NCBI GenBank assembly: GCA_030537145.1
Contig: JAUNON010000002.1
Coordinates: 1-64,000 of the forward strand
Reading direction: 5' to 3'
From: Lachnospiraceae bacterium
GTDB lineage: Bacteria; Bacillota; Clostridia; Lachnospirales; Lachnospiraceae
Length of the DNA: 64,000 nucleotides
Shown: one piece after another, positions 25,340-34,013 of the stretch
Layout of the letters: every line of letters begins with the position of its first letter
How positions within the stretch are numbered: position 1 is the stretch's first letter
Notes under the pieces: generated by a model
Database searches by the model: none
What the model saw: the letters and a program-made list of their open reading frames with translations, nothing else
Told to the model about the DNA's origin: nothing
Made by a program: the position numbers and the translations under genes

Positions 25340-26089
25340 ATGGAACGTAACGACATTATGATGCTGAACAATCTCGTCTACCGGCTGTATGATTCCGGTA
25401 ATTTCCTGCTGATCCGGAAAAGGCTGTTAAGTCAGCTGCAGCTCCTGATCCCATTTTCCTACGGGAGCATTCTGCTGTCCGATCTGGATCCCATCCGTCC
25501 CGGCCTTACCGACCCCGTCTGCATCCCGGAGGAATTTCTCTCCGTAGAGGAAAAATACATGAAGATCGCCGCAAAGGATCATACCCAGTGGACTATGGAG
25601 TCCGGATATGCCATCGTCATCTGCGAAAGCAAGCTGCTGCCGGATCACAAGCGTCTGAACACCCCCGTCTATCAGGAATGCTACAGCAAATATCAGATTT
25701 ATGACACTCTGCAGGCCAACATCACCTATAATAATACCTTTTTGGGTGTACTGACCCTGTACCGTACCCGGCAGGACGGCGCCTTTACCGATGATGACAT
25801 CGCCTATCTGCGGATGATCGGCTATCATCTGAACCGGCTCTTTTACCAGATCATGCTTCCCCAGGACGGCAGCAGCGCCGCAGAAACCCGGATGGAGCTT
25901 CTGCAGGAGCAGTATTCCCTCACCGGAAGAGAACGGGAGATCCTCTCCCTGCTGCTGGAGGGCCGGCCCGAAGCAGAGCTTTGCGCAAAGCTGGGCATTA
26001 CTGCCGCAACACTGAAAAAACATATCCAGCATATCTACCGCAAGCTGGGCATCTCCACCCGATGGGAGCTGCTGCGGTTCAAGAGCTGA
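25340..26089 (+). CDS. LuxR-type (HTH) transcription regulator with GAF-like sensor
   Basis: This 249-aa protein ends in a LuxR/GerE helix-turn-helix (LTGREREILSLLLEGRPEAELCAKLGITAATLKKHIQHIYRKLGI). The N-terminal 170 residues look like a GAF-type sensing domain (ILLSDLDP...LQANITYNNTFLGVLTLYRTRQDGAFTDDDIAYLRMI). AAAGGA precedes the ATG at 25340. It stands between the divergent putrescine aminotransferase gene and the GABA genes, so it is a good candidate regulator of that region. The ligand is unknown. Confidence 0.87.
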   Translation: MERNDIMMLNNLVYRLYDSGNFLLIRKRLLSQLQLLIPFSYGSILLSDLDPIRPGLTDPVCIPEEFLSVEEKYMKIAAKDHTQWTMESGYAIVICESKLLPDHKRLNTPVYQECYSKYQIYDTLQANITYNNTFLGVLTLYRTRQDGAFTDDDIAYLRMIGYHLNRLFYQIMLPQDGSSAAETRMELLQEQYSLTGREREILSLLLEGRPEAELCAKLGITAATLKKHIQHIYRKLGISTRWELLRFKS

Positions 26090-26099
26090 AGCCTTCCAT

Positions 26100-27218
26100 T
26101 TAATATAGCTCCTGATAGATTTTATAAATACGGCTGCGGTCAAACGCCGCAAAATTATTCGCCAAAAGGCGCTGCTGATTTGCCAGTACGGAATCCGTAA
26201 ATTCCTCCAGATCCTGTCTTGTCACTCCGTATTCATGAAGGGCTTTTTTGGGGATCAGCACATTCAGCAGCTTCTCCAGCTCTTCGTATACATCCGGCAC
26301 CGCACATTCCAGAATATCTGCAAGATACTGATTCAAAACTGCGATCTCTCCGTCCCGGCGAAGCTCCATATAATTTTTCATTACACCGGTAAACATTGCG
26401 TAATTGCTCTCCCCGTGGGCCACATGGTATTTCGCTCCCAAAGGATAGCTTAACGCATGAACCGCCGCACAGCCTGCGTTTCCAAAAGCAATTCCCGCAT
26501 AATTGGATGCCAGGAGAAATTCCTTCAGCAGCGGCTTTCTGGCCTCCGGTCCCTTATCACGGATCTGCTTGTAGCCGTTTAAGATCATGCGAATCGCCTG
26601 ATAGCCAAACATTCTGGTATAGCTGTTTCCCTTGGGGGAAAGACTGGATTCAATGGCATGAATCAGTGCGTCAATGGAGCTGGTGGCAAATACGCTCATG
26701 GGCAGATCCAGCAAAAGCTCCGGCACCAGCACCGCCGCATCCGCATACAGCCCGTCATGGGCCAGCCCCTTCTTTGTCCCCCGTCCCAGGAGCGCCAAAA
26801 TCGAAATATTTGTCACCTCGGAACCGGTGCCGCAGGTGGTGGGGACCAGAATCAGCTCCTTTTCCTTTTCCACCGGAATTTTCCCGTCAAACAGATCCAA
26901 AATCGGAAGCGGCTGCTTTAATGCATATAATTTTGCCAGATCTAAAATGCTTCCTCCGCCAATGGCCACGATCCGCTTTACCCCCGCAGGGATATCCCCT
27001 GCGATCGCCTCCGCCATTTCATCGGAGGGCTCCCCTTTTCCGTAATCCTCCCGGAAAAGCACTGCGCACTCCAGATTCATCTTTGCGAAAATCTGCTGGT
27101 AAAGCCGTTTATTCGTCAAAACCAGATCTCCCGCCCCAAGGCGGAAGGCTACGGCAAATTCCGCCGCTGTATCATACTGGTAAATCACAGGTTTTATCTT
27201 TAACTGCTGCAATTTCAT
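26100..27218 (-). CDS. 4hbD: 4-hydroxybutyrate dehydrogenase (iron-type alcohol dehydrogenase)
   Basis: This 372-aa protein closely follows the C. kluyveri 4-hydroxybutyrate dehydrogenase as I recall it: QYDTAAEFAVAF, YGKGEPSDEM, VAIGGGSILDLAK, LVPTTCGTGSEVTNIS, SSIDALIHAIESSLSP and NYAGIAFGNAGCAAVHALSYPLG. Metal ligands are the Asp in the GLYADAAVL region and the histidines in HALSYP/HVAHGE. It reduces succinate semialdehyde to 4-hydroxybutyrate with NADH. It overlaps the gabT stop by one base, so the two are translated together. Confidence 0.93.
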   Translation of the reverse strand: MKLQQLKIKPVIYQYDTAAEFAVAFRLGAGDLVLTNKRLYQQIFAKMNLECAVLFREDYGKGEPSDEMAEAIAGDIPAGVKRIVAIGGGSILDLAKLYALKQPLPILDLFDGKIPVEKEKELILVPTTCGTGSEVTNISILALLGRGTKKGLAHDGLYADAAVLVPELLLDLPMSVFATSSIDALIHAIESSLSPKGNSYTRMFGYQAIRMILNGYKQIRDKGPEARKPLLKEFLLASNYAGIAFGNAGCAAVHALSYPLGAKYHVAHGESNYAMFTGVMKNYMELRRDGEIAVLNQYLADILECAVPDVYEELEKLLNVLIPKKALHEYGVTRQDLEEFTDSVLANQQRLLANNFAAFDRSRIYKIYQELY

Positions 27219-28576
27219 CACTCCCCCATACATTTTATCAGGGCCTTCTCCATAATTTCAAGTCCCGCTTTCAACTGCCCGTCCGTAATCACCAGAGGAG
27301 CCAGGAAACGGATCACATTCCCGTAAGTACCAGCGCTCTCGATCATCAGGCCGTTCTGAGCACATTCCCGGATCAGATCAGCCGTCAGCTTCGGAGCCGG
27401 TTCTTTCGTATCCTGGTCTTTTACCAGCTCCAGGCCGATCATTCCTCCCAGCCCCCGCACATCGCCGATGACCGGATACTTTTTCTGCCACTCCCTGTAG
27501 CGTTCTGTCACCATTTTTCCGATTTCCAGAGAGCGGTCCGCCAGACGGTCCCGCTCCATGATTTCAATGGTTTTCAATGCGGCGGCGCAGGCCAGGGCGT
27601 TTCCGCAGAAAGTACCCCCAATCGTTCCCTTCGCGGGAGCCTCCATAATCTCCTCTCTTGCCACAATGGCGGAAAGAGGAACTCCGGCTGCGATGGATTT
27701 TGCCGTAGACAGAATATCCGGCTGCACACCTGCCTCCTTCCAGTATTCTGACGCAAACATACGTCCCGTGCGGCAGAAGCCGGACTGAACCTCATCTGCA
27801 ATCAGCAGAATGCCGTTCTCATCGCAGATCTGCCTTACCGCCTTTACCCACGGAATGGGAGCCGGAATGAAACCGCCCTCTCCCTGCAGCGGCTCTACCA
27901 CAATTGCGGCGATGGTATCCGCCGGAGCGCACTGTTCAAATACATCACGAATGGACTGAATATAATAGTCACAGGCCTTCTCCTGAGGCATCCCGGCCGG
28001 ATTCCGGTAATAATAAGGGAACTGAGCGCGGTAAATTCCGTCCGGGAAGGGGCCCATGCCCACCGCATACGCTTTCTTGGAGGTCATGGACATGGTCAGC
28101 AGCGTACGCCCGTGAAATGCACCGGAAAACACAATGATGTTGCTTCTCCGGGTATAGGCTTTGGCGATCTTGACCGCATTCTCATCCGCCTCCGCACCGC
28201 TGTTTGCGAAAAACGCCTTCTTTTTCGTTCCCTTCACGGGAGCGATATCTGCCAGCTTCTCGGCCAGAGCCACATAGCCCTCATGGGTGACGATATTAAA
28301 CATGCCATGAAAATATTTATCTGCCTGCTCCTTTACGGCTTCGATCACTTCCGGATGGGAAAAGCCGATATTCAGCACACCCACTCCGCCGATCCAGTCC
28401 AGAAATTTATTTCCGTCCACATCCTCGATCATAGCGCCTTCTCCCCTTTGGATCACCACCGGATAAGCACATCCAATGGCTGACGGCGTTGCATTTTTTC
28501 TTCTTTCGATTATTTCCCTGGCCTTGGGGCCGGGAACCGTTTCTGTAATAATCTTTGGCAATTCTGTTCTTAACAT
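27218..28576 (-). CDS. gabT: 4-aminobutyrate (GABA) aminotransferase
   Basis: This 452-aa class III PLP aminotransferase has GPKAREIIERRKNATPSAIG, typical of GabT. FANSGAEADENAVKIAK binds the phosphate, IADEVQSGFCRTGR the cofactor ring, and TAKSIAAGVPLS carries the PLP lysine. It converts GABA and 2-oxoglutarate to succinate semialdehyde and glutamate; the semialdehyde is then used by the next gene. AAAGGAT lies before the ATG at 28576, behind a hairpin at 28584-28612. Confidence 0.93.
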   Translation of the reverse strand: MLRTELPKIITETVPGPKAREIIERRKNATPSAIGCAYPVVIQRGEGAMIEDVDGNKFLDWIGGVGVLNIGFSHPEVIEAVKEQADKYFHGMFNIVTHEGYVALAEKLADIAPVKGTKKKAFFANSGAEADENAVKIAKAYTRRSNIIVFSGAFHGRTLLTMSMTSKKAYAVGMGPFPDGIYRAQFPYYYRNPAGMPQEKACDYYIQSIRDVFEQCAPADTIAAIVVEPLQGEGGFIPAPIPWVKAVRQICDENGILLIADEVQSGFCRTGRMFASEYWKEAGVQPDILSTAKSIAAGVPLSAIVAREEIMEAPAKGTIGGTFCGNALACAAALKTIEIMERDRLADRSLEIGKMVTERYREWQKKYPVIGDVRGLGGMIGLELVKDQDTKEPAPKLTADLIRECAQNGLMIESAGTYGNVIRFLAPLVITDGQLKAGLEIMEKALIKCMGE

Positions 28577-28583
28577 AATCCTT

Positions 28584-28612
28584 TGGTAGCTGCTGTGTAT
28601 CTCCACAGCTAC
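28584..28612 (-). promoter_or_regulatory. Hairpin immediately before the gabT ribosome binding site
   Basis: On the minus strand GGTAGCTGTG and CAC(AG)CAGCTACC pair into a 9-10-bp stem with a short loop, ending right at the AAAGGAT of gabT. There is no T run, so a terminator is unlikely. It could control translation or mRNA stability. Confidence 0.5.
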
Positions 28613-28817
28613 CTCCTCTCCTTCCATCTTTTTGCATTTTCCGCCTGCATTTCAGATCCTCTGAGATACTCCTCCTGCAGGCCGTCCTGCCCGGTATCCG
28701 TCGGCCGCAGCGTGGAACTCCTGCTCACGGCTGATCTAACGGATTTTCATAACCAGAAGTATGCCACCGGCGAAGCAGGATTCCAATATTCCGTCCGCAC
28801 AAGAATCTTTCCGGAAA

Positions 28818-28834
28818 ATGTGCTATTAGCACAT
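28818..28834. promoter_or_regulatory. 17-bp perfect palindrome in gabT-pucR region
   Basis: ATGTGCTATTAGCACAT is a perfect inverted repeat around a single central base. It is placed about 94 bases before the pucR -35 box and upstream of gabT, a plausible operator for the PucR-type or LuxR-type protein. This role is inference. The rest of 28613-28985 holds promoters but no gene. Confidence 0.5.
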
Positions 28835-28927
28835 CTAGTTCCCGATTAACCCTTGTTTTATACGCGGAAACCCGGGATAAAAGGTGTCCCTGGCACACTT
28901 TTTTTATTCCTTTTGCCCGCTTTTTTA

Positions 28928-28956
28928 TTGTATTTCCGGCAAGTCTCCGGTATAAT
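28928..28956 (+). promoter_or_regulatory. Promoter of pucR-type regulator
   Basis: A -35 TTGTAT (28928-28933) and -10 TATAAT (28951-28956) with a 17-base spacer lie 30 bases before the start codon of the regulator gene. Confidence 0.7.
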
Positions 28957-28985
28957 TGGGAAAAAAAGAAGAAAGGAACTTTGTC

Positions 28986-30209
28986 ATGTCCATTCTTTTG
29001 AGAGAGGTTTATGAAGAAACGAAAACGAAATACGGACTGCAGTTGATTGCCGGAGAGGGCGGATTGTCCGCAATTATGAACTGGGTCTATATTTCCGAAT
29101 CGGTGGTGGGACCGGGATATCTTAGCGGCGGCGAGCTTATCATTACTACCGGCGTGCTGTGCCGGGAATCTCCGGAATGGCTGTATCATTTTATCGAGGC
29201 CATGATTGAAGAGCATACCTGCGGCATGATTCTGAATCTGGGACGGTATCTGTGGCCGGCCCATATCACGGCGGAAATCCTGGAGCTGTGCAGCCGCAGC
29301 AATTATCCGCTCTTTACCATGCCCTGGGAAACCCAGATTACCCATGTGACCAGAGATTATTACAACCGGATTTTCCATGACAGCCAAAGGGAAGAAGCCC
29401 TCTCTGCCGCATTTCTCAATCTGGTGCACGGCCGGACAGACAAAGCGGCCTCTCTCTCTTTGCTGGAGGAGTACGGCCTGCCCGCCCAGACGGCCTGCTG
29501 TGCGGTTTATGTAAGCTATTCCCTGGCGGCAGAAGAAGAGCAGGAGCAGCGCCGGACAGAGGCCCGTCTCCGGCTGGCCCTGTCCCATCAGATTCAGACG
29601 CAGGGGATTCCTGCTTATCTGTGCAGCGCCGCAGAATACTTTCTGATTGTCCTTCCTCTTTCAGACAAAACCGCCCGGGATCTGCCATGGGCTCCCCGGC
29701 TTCATGCCTTTACCGACATGCTGGCAAAGCTTTTGAGCGAACGTTTTCCCTCTGCCGCAATAGCCGCAGGCTGCGGAACCATCCAGCCTTCCCTGGACGG
29801 CCTGCCCAAAAGCTTCTTTCATGCCCGTTCTGCCGCTGCCTTTGCCGCTGCCGGGACCGGCACAGGCGGAAGGCCCGGCGCCTCCTTCGATGAGCTTGGT
29901 TTTTACCGAATCCTGCTGTCCGTATCCGACCGGGATATTCTGCGCTCCTATGCGGATTCCCTGCTGGAACCGGCAGAAATCTACGAAAAAAAACACCAGG
30001 GCAGCTATCTGGCTACCCTGGAAGAATATCTGCTGTGCGGCGGCTCCATTCAGGCGATTGCACAGCACCTGTACTGCCACCGCAATACAATCAACAAACG
30101 GGTCCGCATCCTGCGGGAAGAGCTTTCCTATGATCTGGATGATCCCCGCACCCGCTTTGAACTAAGTACCGCTTTTGCCATCCGCAGCTTTCTGCGGCTG
30201 TTTCCTTAA
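28986..30209 (+). CDS. PucR-type transcription regulator
   Basis: This 407-aa protein has an N-terminal PucR-type domain (SILLREVYEETKTKYGLQLIAGEGGLSAIMNWVYISES; FTMPWETQITHVTRDYYNRI) and the C-terminal PucR helix-turn-helix (TLEEYLLCGGSIQAIAQHLYCHRNTINKRVRIL). AAAGGA precedes the ATG at 28986. Family members control purine, GABA or polyamine catabolism; it is divergent from gabT-4hbD and probably regulates that operon. Its effector is unknown. Confidence 0.9.
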   Translation: MSILLREVYEETKTKYGLQLIAGEGGLSAIMNWVYISESVVGPGYLSGGELIITTGVLCRESPEWLYHFIEAMIEEHTCGMILNLGRYLWPAHITAEILELCSRSNYPLFTMPWETQITHVTRDYYNRIFHDSQREEALSAAFLNLVHGRTDKAASLSLLEEYGLPAQTACCAVYVSYSLAAEEEQEQRRTEARLRLALSHQIQTQGIPAYLCSAAEYFLIVLPLSDKTARDLPWAPRLHAFTDMLAKLLSERFPSAAIAAGCGTIQPSLDGLPKSFFHARSAAAFAAAGTGTGGRPGASFDELGFYRILLSVSDRDILRSYADSLLEPAEIYEKKHQGSYLATLEEYLLCGGSIQAIAQHLYCHRNTINKRVRILREELSYDLDDPRTRFELSTAFAIRSFLRLFP

Positions 30210-30269
30210 AATAGAATCCGCAGCCGCCCGCTCCAAAGCTGCGGCCGCCCGCTGTTAGCCCCTGGCCGC

Positions 30270-31469
30270 TCACCGTTTTTTTTCAATAAGTCCCAGGCGC
30301 CGCTTCTTCATGAAATGATTCAAAATTCCGCCTGCGATTATCAGAAAGGCTGCGATCATCAATACCTTTTTGGCAGCCTCCTGGGGTATCTGCCCCTTCT
30401 CCCCGATGGTTTCCGAATAGAAATTCAGCGTATACGCAATTTCCACCGGATCGCCCATGGCGATAGTATCTGCAATGACCGGCATGGCCTCATCCATTAC
30501 CGTGATCGGGATCTCAAAGGTGGAATTCCCCCCGTCCTCGGTGAGGTTGTAATAGACCTGTCCTCCAATGATCATGTAGTCGTAATAGGCACTGCTCCAT
30601 AACAGCCTTGCGTAGGCCCTTCCGTCCCGCACGATCATCAGTGTAGGCGAGCTTACGCTTGCTCTGCCGCTTCCGCCGGACATATTCACCTCGATGGAAT
30701 ATTCCCCGTCCGCCCGGGAAACCTCCACCGGCTCCGGCGCTTCCTGCCCGGTATTCTGCAGAGGCTCTTCTTCTGCCTCCGCATCGCTTCCTTCCACCTG
30801 ATAAGCCAGAATTGCTTTTTCGATCAATTCATAGTCCGGCAGCCTGATCTGTACTGCCCCTTCCGGAAGAGAGGATGCATCAAAAACAAGCTTTCTGTCA
30901 TACCACTGCTGCTTCTTTTTACTGAAGGCGGCGCAGTCGATTTCCTGATCCAGCGCCTCCACCGGTACAGTAAAAATACTTTTTCCGTCAGTTTCCTGAC
31001 AGCCGATCAGATTTTCTTTCTCCTCCCGGTCTGCCTCCAGCGCCGTTCCCATATAAACATATTGGTAGCTTAAGCTGGAAATCGTAATCTCAGCGGACAT
31101 TTCCTCCCCATCCACCAAAAGCTGCGCCTGGGTAATCTTAAAAAACGGAGAAGTCGATTCCACCTGTATCTCATACGTTCCGTCTGCAATATCCCTGGGA
31201 TAGACCGGAAGCATTCCATAGCGTCCCACTGCGTTCTCCCGCACCTGCTTCTTTGCCTCCTGCAGACGCAAAGCGTAAGGAGACGCTTCTGTTTCCGCTT
31301 CCCCATCCTGCTGCTGCTTCTCCTGGGAGGTACTGTTTTTTATTACCACCGGCGCCGCCGCTGCCTCCCGGCAGCTAAGTATCCCCAGCAGACAGGCCAG
31401 GCCCAGATATTTTCTAATTCCCCGGACTTTTCCATTCCTATCCCATTTCCGATCGATATTTTTTTTCAT
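30270..31469 (-). CDS. Membrane-anchored protein with two NEAT-like domains
   Basis: This 399-aa surface protein has a signal peptide (YLGLACLLGILSC), two beta-rich repeats that start DGTYEIQVES (about residue 85) and DGEYSIEVNM (about residue 255), and a C-terminal membrane helix with a basic tail (KKRRLGLIEKKR). The second repeat, with SSPTLMIVRDGRAYARLLWSSAYYDYMIIGGQVYY, resembles NEAT heme-binding domains. It follows cbiK by 16 bases in an operon with an ABC exporter. A role in tetrapyrrole or metal handling is inferred; the domain match is by eye. Confidence 0.62.
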   Translation of the reverse strand: MKKNIDRKWDRNGKVRGIRKYLGLACLLGILSCREAAAAPVVIKNSTSQEKQQQDGEAETEASPYALRLQEAKKQVRENAVGRYGMLPVYPRDIADGTYEIQVESTSPFFKITQAQLLVDGEEMSAEITISSLSYQYVYMGTALEADREEKENLIGCQETDGKSIFTVPVEALDQEIDCAAFSKKKQQWYDRKLVFDASSLPEGAVQIRLPDYELIEKAILAYQVEGSDAEAEEEPLQNTGQEAPEPVEVSRADGEYSIEVNMSGGSGRASVSSPTLMIVRDGRAYARLLWSSAYYDYMIIGGQVYYNLTEDGGNSTFEIPITVMDEAMPVIADTIAMGDPVEIAYTLNFYSETIGEKGQIPQEAAKKVLMIAAFLIIAGGILNHFMKKRRLGLIEKKR

Positions 31470-31485
31470 ATAGAAATCCTTTTCC

Positions 31486-32271
31486 CTAAAGCTGTTTTGC
31501 CTCCAGCGCATGATTGACATAAATTTGCCGGACGCTGGGATATTCTCCCATTCCCCGGACGATGCACACGGTTTCCAGTCCTTCATTTTCCAGTTGGCAT
31601 TTCCAGGAATCCGAATCCTCTCCTGCCATATCATGAAGCGCATGGTCTCCTGCCACCACCAGCAGGGGAGTAAGATAAACCTTATCCGGCTTTCTTTCCC
31701 GTACCCTCTGCAGCACTGCCCCAAAGCCCGGCTCATACTCTACCGTACCCACGCAGAAATGTCCAAATCCATCCTTCTGAAAGCACTCCTCCAGTCCCTC
31801 ATAAACAGGAAACATGGCATGGGGGCTGCCGTGGCCCATCAATGCCAGCATTTCAGAAGCCTTTATCTCTTGGAAAATCTCCTCGACCACCTGCGCCAGG
31901 ACCTGCAGATCCTTTTCCTCCGCCAGCAGCGGCGCTCCCAGCCTCATTTTATCAAACCGGCTCCGGTAAGAGAGGATCGTCTCCCTTGTTTCCTCGTATT
32001 CTATACCGGGCATCATATGCGTAGGCTGGATTAGTACATCCGTAATTCCATCCTGCAGCATCCGATCCATGGCTTCCCTTACATTATCATAAAAAAGGCC
32101 CTGGGTCTCCCGCAGCTTCCTCCGAATTCTTTCACTGGTCCATGCCCGGTAAAATTTTCTTTCAGGAAAAGTCCTCCTCAGATCCTCTTCAATCGCCTCA
32201 ATCGTTCGTTTCCTGGTTTCTTCATAAGAGGTTCCAAAACTAACCACCAGCAAAGCTTTCTTTTTCTCCAT
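31486..32271 (-). CDS. cbiK: Sirohydrochlorin cobaltochelatase-like protein (CbiK family)
   Basis: This 261-aa class II chelatase begins KKALLVVSFGTSYEETRKRTIEAIEEDLRR. The metal-binding His candidates are in QPTHMMPGIEYEE, LMGHGSPHAMFP and VVAGDHALHDMAGE. CbiK normally inserts cobalt into sirohydrochlorin for anaerobic B12 synthesis, but no other cobalamin gene is present here. Association with a NEAT-like protein and ABC exporter suggests iron or heme-related chemistry instead; this is inference. AGGAGAG precedes the ATG at 32271. Confidence 0.86.
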   Translation of the reverse strand: MEKKKALLVVSFGTSYEETRKRTIEAIEEDLRRTFPERKFYRAWTSERIRRKLRETQGLFYDNVREAMDRMLQDGITDVLIQPTHMMPGIEYEETRETILSYRSRFDKMRLGAPLLAEEKDLQVLAQVVEEIFQEIKASEMLALMGHGSPHAMFPVYEGLEECFQKDGFGHFCVGTVEYEPGFGAVLQRVRERKPDKVYLTPLLVVAGDHALHDMAGEDSDSWKCQLENEGLETVCIVRGMGEYPSVRQIYVNHALEAKQL

Positions 32272-32291
32272 TTTTTTCTCTCCTGTTCCTG

Positions 32292-33023
32292 CTATAGATT
32301 TTTCTTCCGGTAGATGAACAGCACAGAAAGCAGTCCAAATACCAGCAAATAGGAAAACAACACTGCAAACCCCAGCATTCCCGGCTGCTCCCCGTTGGCT
32401 ATGCTCCGTACCATGCCGCTTGTCTGAGACAGGGGCAGAAGGGAAATTACCTGCCGGAAGCCGGCCGGCATCTGATCTGTGGAAAAAAAGGTATTGCACA
32501 GAAAAGACATGGGTGTAATGATATACGACGTAAACCGGGGTGCATCGGAATAGCTTTTTGCCAGAAACGACAGCACCAGGGCAATCGTGGAAAAAACCGT
32601 TCCGTTTAAAAATAAAATAAACAGCGACAGCCCGTTAAAGGTCAGCCCTGTCCGGATGGGTGATGTCAGCAGCAGAATAACACCGCCCGCATACATGCCC
32701 CGAAGGCTTCCCCCGATCACCTGCCCCAGAATAAACTGCCAGAGAGGTGTTGGAGACACCATCACCTGATCCAGCGCTTTTTCGTACAGCCTCTGTACGC
32801 TCATATTCTGAGCGATGGCGCTAAAGCTTCCGGTCATGGTCGCCATAGATACAATGCCGGGGATCAGAAAATGCAGATAAGGCTCCCCATGGGAGGTGGT
32901 CTGAATCCCCATACCAAAAATAACCAGGTACATTAACGGCGAGATCATGGCGGCTACTGTAATTTTATAAAAATCCCGGCGGAATTCCACCCATTTTTCC
33001 CATAAAACAGTAATAATTCCCAT
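32292..33023 (-). CDS. ABC-2 type exporter permease
   Basis: This 243-aa protein has about six predicted membrane helices and the ABC-2 family pattern (FYKITVAAMISPLMYLVIFGMG; SFSAIAQNMSVQRLYEKALDQVMVSP; CNTFFSTDQMPAGFRQVISLLPLSQ). It should form the membrane channel with the ATPase encoded 79 bases upstream. GAGGAGG precedes the ATG at 33023. The substrate is unknown; a metallo-tetrapyrrole or a peptide are possibilities. Confidence 0.88.
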   Translation of the reverse strand: MGIITVLWEKWVEFRRDFYKITVAAMISPLMYLVIFGMGIQTTSHGEPYLHFLIPGIVSMATMTGSFSAIAQNMSVQRLYEKALDQVMVSPTPLWQFILGQVIGGSLRGMYAGGVILLLTSPIRTGLTFNGLSLFILFLNGTVFSTIALVLSFLAKSYSDAPRFTSYIITPMSFLCNTFFSTDQMPAGFRQVISLLPLSQTSGMVRSIANGEQPGMLGFAVLFSYLLVFGLLSVLFIYRKKNL

Positions 33024-33102
33024 GCTTCCTCCTCTTTTTTCTTCACGCTCCATCTTTTCCGACAGCACGCTTACGGGCACGCAGCAGACGGGAGCATCCT
33101 CC

Positions 33103-33939
33103 TTACATTAATTTTCTGCCTGCACATTCCACAAACACATCCTCCAGCGTGGTTGCACGAAGGGATGCCTGGCTGCCTGCTGCGGACAGATATTGGATCG
33201 CCTCTTCCCGTTTCTGAAAATAATGGCTTGCCAGACTATCCTCTGATGTTTCGTCCACTGCAAAAGCCCCCAGCTCCGCAATCAGATTCGCCGGGGTATC
33301 CAGCTTCTGAAGCTTTCCCCGGTTGACCAGCGCCACCCGGTCGCAAAGGGCCTGGGCCTCTTCCATATAATGGGTAGTCAGAATAATGGTCATTTTTTCC
33401 CCATTCAGTTTTTTCAGCAAATTCCACATCTGCCTTCTGGAAAGGGCATCCATCCCCGCCGTAGGTTCATCCAAAAGTAAAATCTCCGGTTCGATCAAAA
33501 GCGCCCTGCAGATCATCAGCTTCCGCTTCATGCCTCCGGACAAATGGCGGACTGTGCGTTTCCGGTATTCCAGCAGACCCGCAAAATCCAGAAGCTCCTC
33601 GGTTTTCTGCCGGATCACCTTCCGAGGCAGATAATACAGCCTTCCCTGATACTCCATCACCTCCTCCATGGTCATATCCTGGCGCATGGAATATTCCTGG
33701 GTGATGATACTTAGCTTCCGCTTTTGCTCCGAAGCCTTCCGGTCCAGCCTCCTTCCGTCCACCAGGATCTCTCCCTCCGTGGGCAGAAGCACGGTGGATA
33801 TCATACTGATGGTGGTGGTTTTTCCCGCCCCATTCGGTCCCAGAAGCCCGAAAAACTCACCGGTCTCCACCGTCAGGTTCAGATGGTCTACCGCTGTAAA
33901 ATTGTCAAACCTTTTTGTCAGATTTTTCAGTTCTATCAT
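33103..33939 (-). CDS. ABC exporter ATP-binding protein
   Basis: This 278-aa ATPase has Walker A GPNGAGKTT, signature LSGGMKRKLMICRALL, Walker B EILLLDEPTAGMD and the switch His in TTHYMEE. The C-terminal extension after about residue 215 is typical of the multidrug (DrrA/CcmA-like) subgroup. It drives the ABC-2 permease encoded next. Together with cbiK and the NEAT-like gene it forms one minus-strand operon. Confidence 0.92.
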   Translation of the reverse strand: MIELKNLTKRFDNFTAVDHLNLTVETGEFFGLLGPNGAGKTTTISMISTVLLPTEGEILVDGRRLDRKASEQKRKLSIITQEYSMRQDMTMEEVMEYQGRLYYLPRKVIRQKTEELLDFAGLLEYRKRTVRHLSGGMKRKLMICRALLIEPEILLLDEPTAGMDALSRRQMWNLLKKLNGEKMTIILTTHYMEEAQALCDRVALVNRGKLQKLDTPANLIAELGAFAVDETSEDSLASHYFQKREEAIQYLSAAGSQASLRATTLEDVFVECAGRKLM

Positions 33940-34013
33940 CTTTTATTCTTTTTCCTTCATTTTTCATCAAACAAAGATGTGCTTTGCACCGCACAAATCC
34001 GGCAGCGCAGTAT

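Noticed and set aside
26396-27751. Long open frame (451 aa) on the plus strand
   Set aside because: Antisense to 4hbD and gabT; Pro/Ser/His-rich with no domain pattern.
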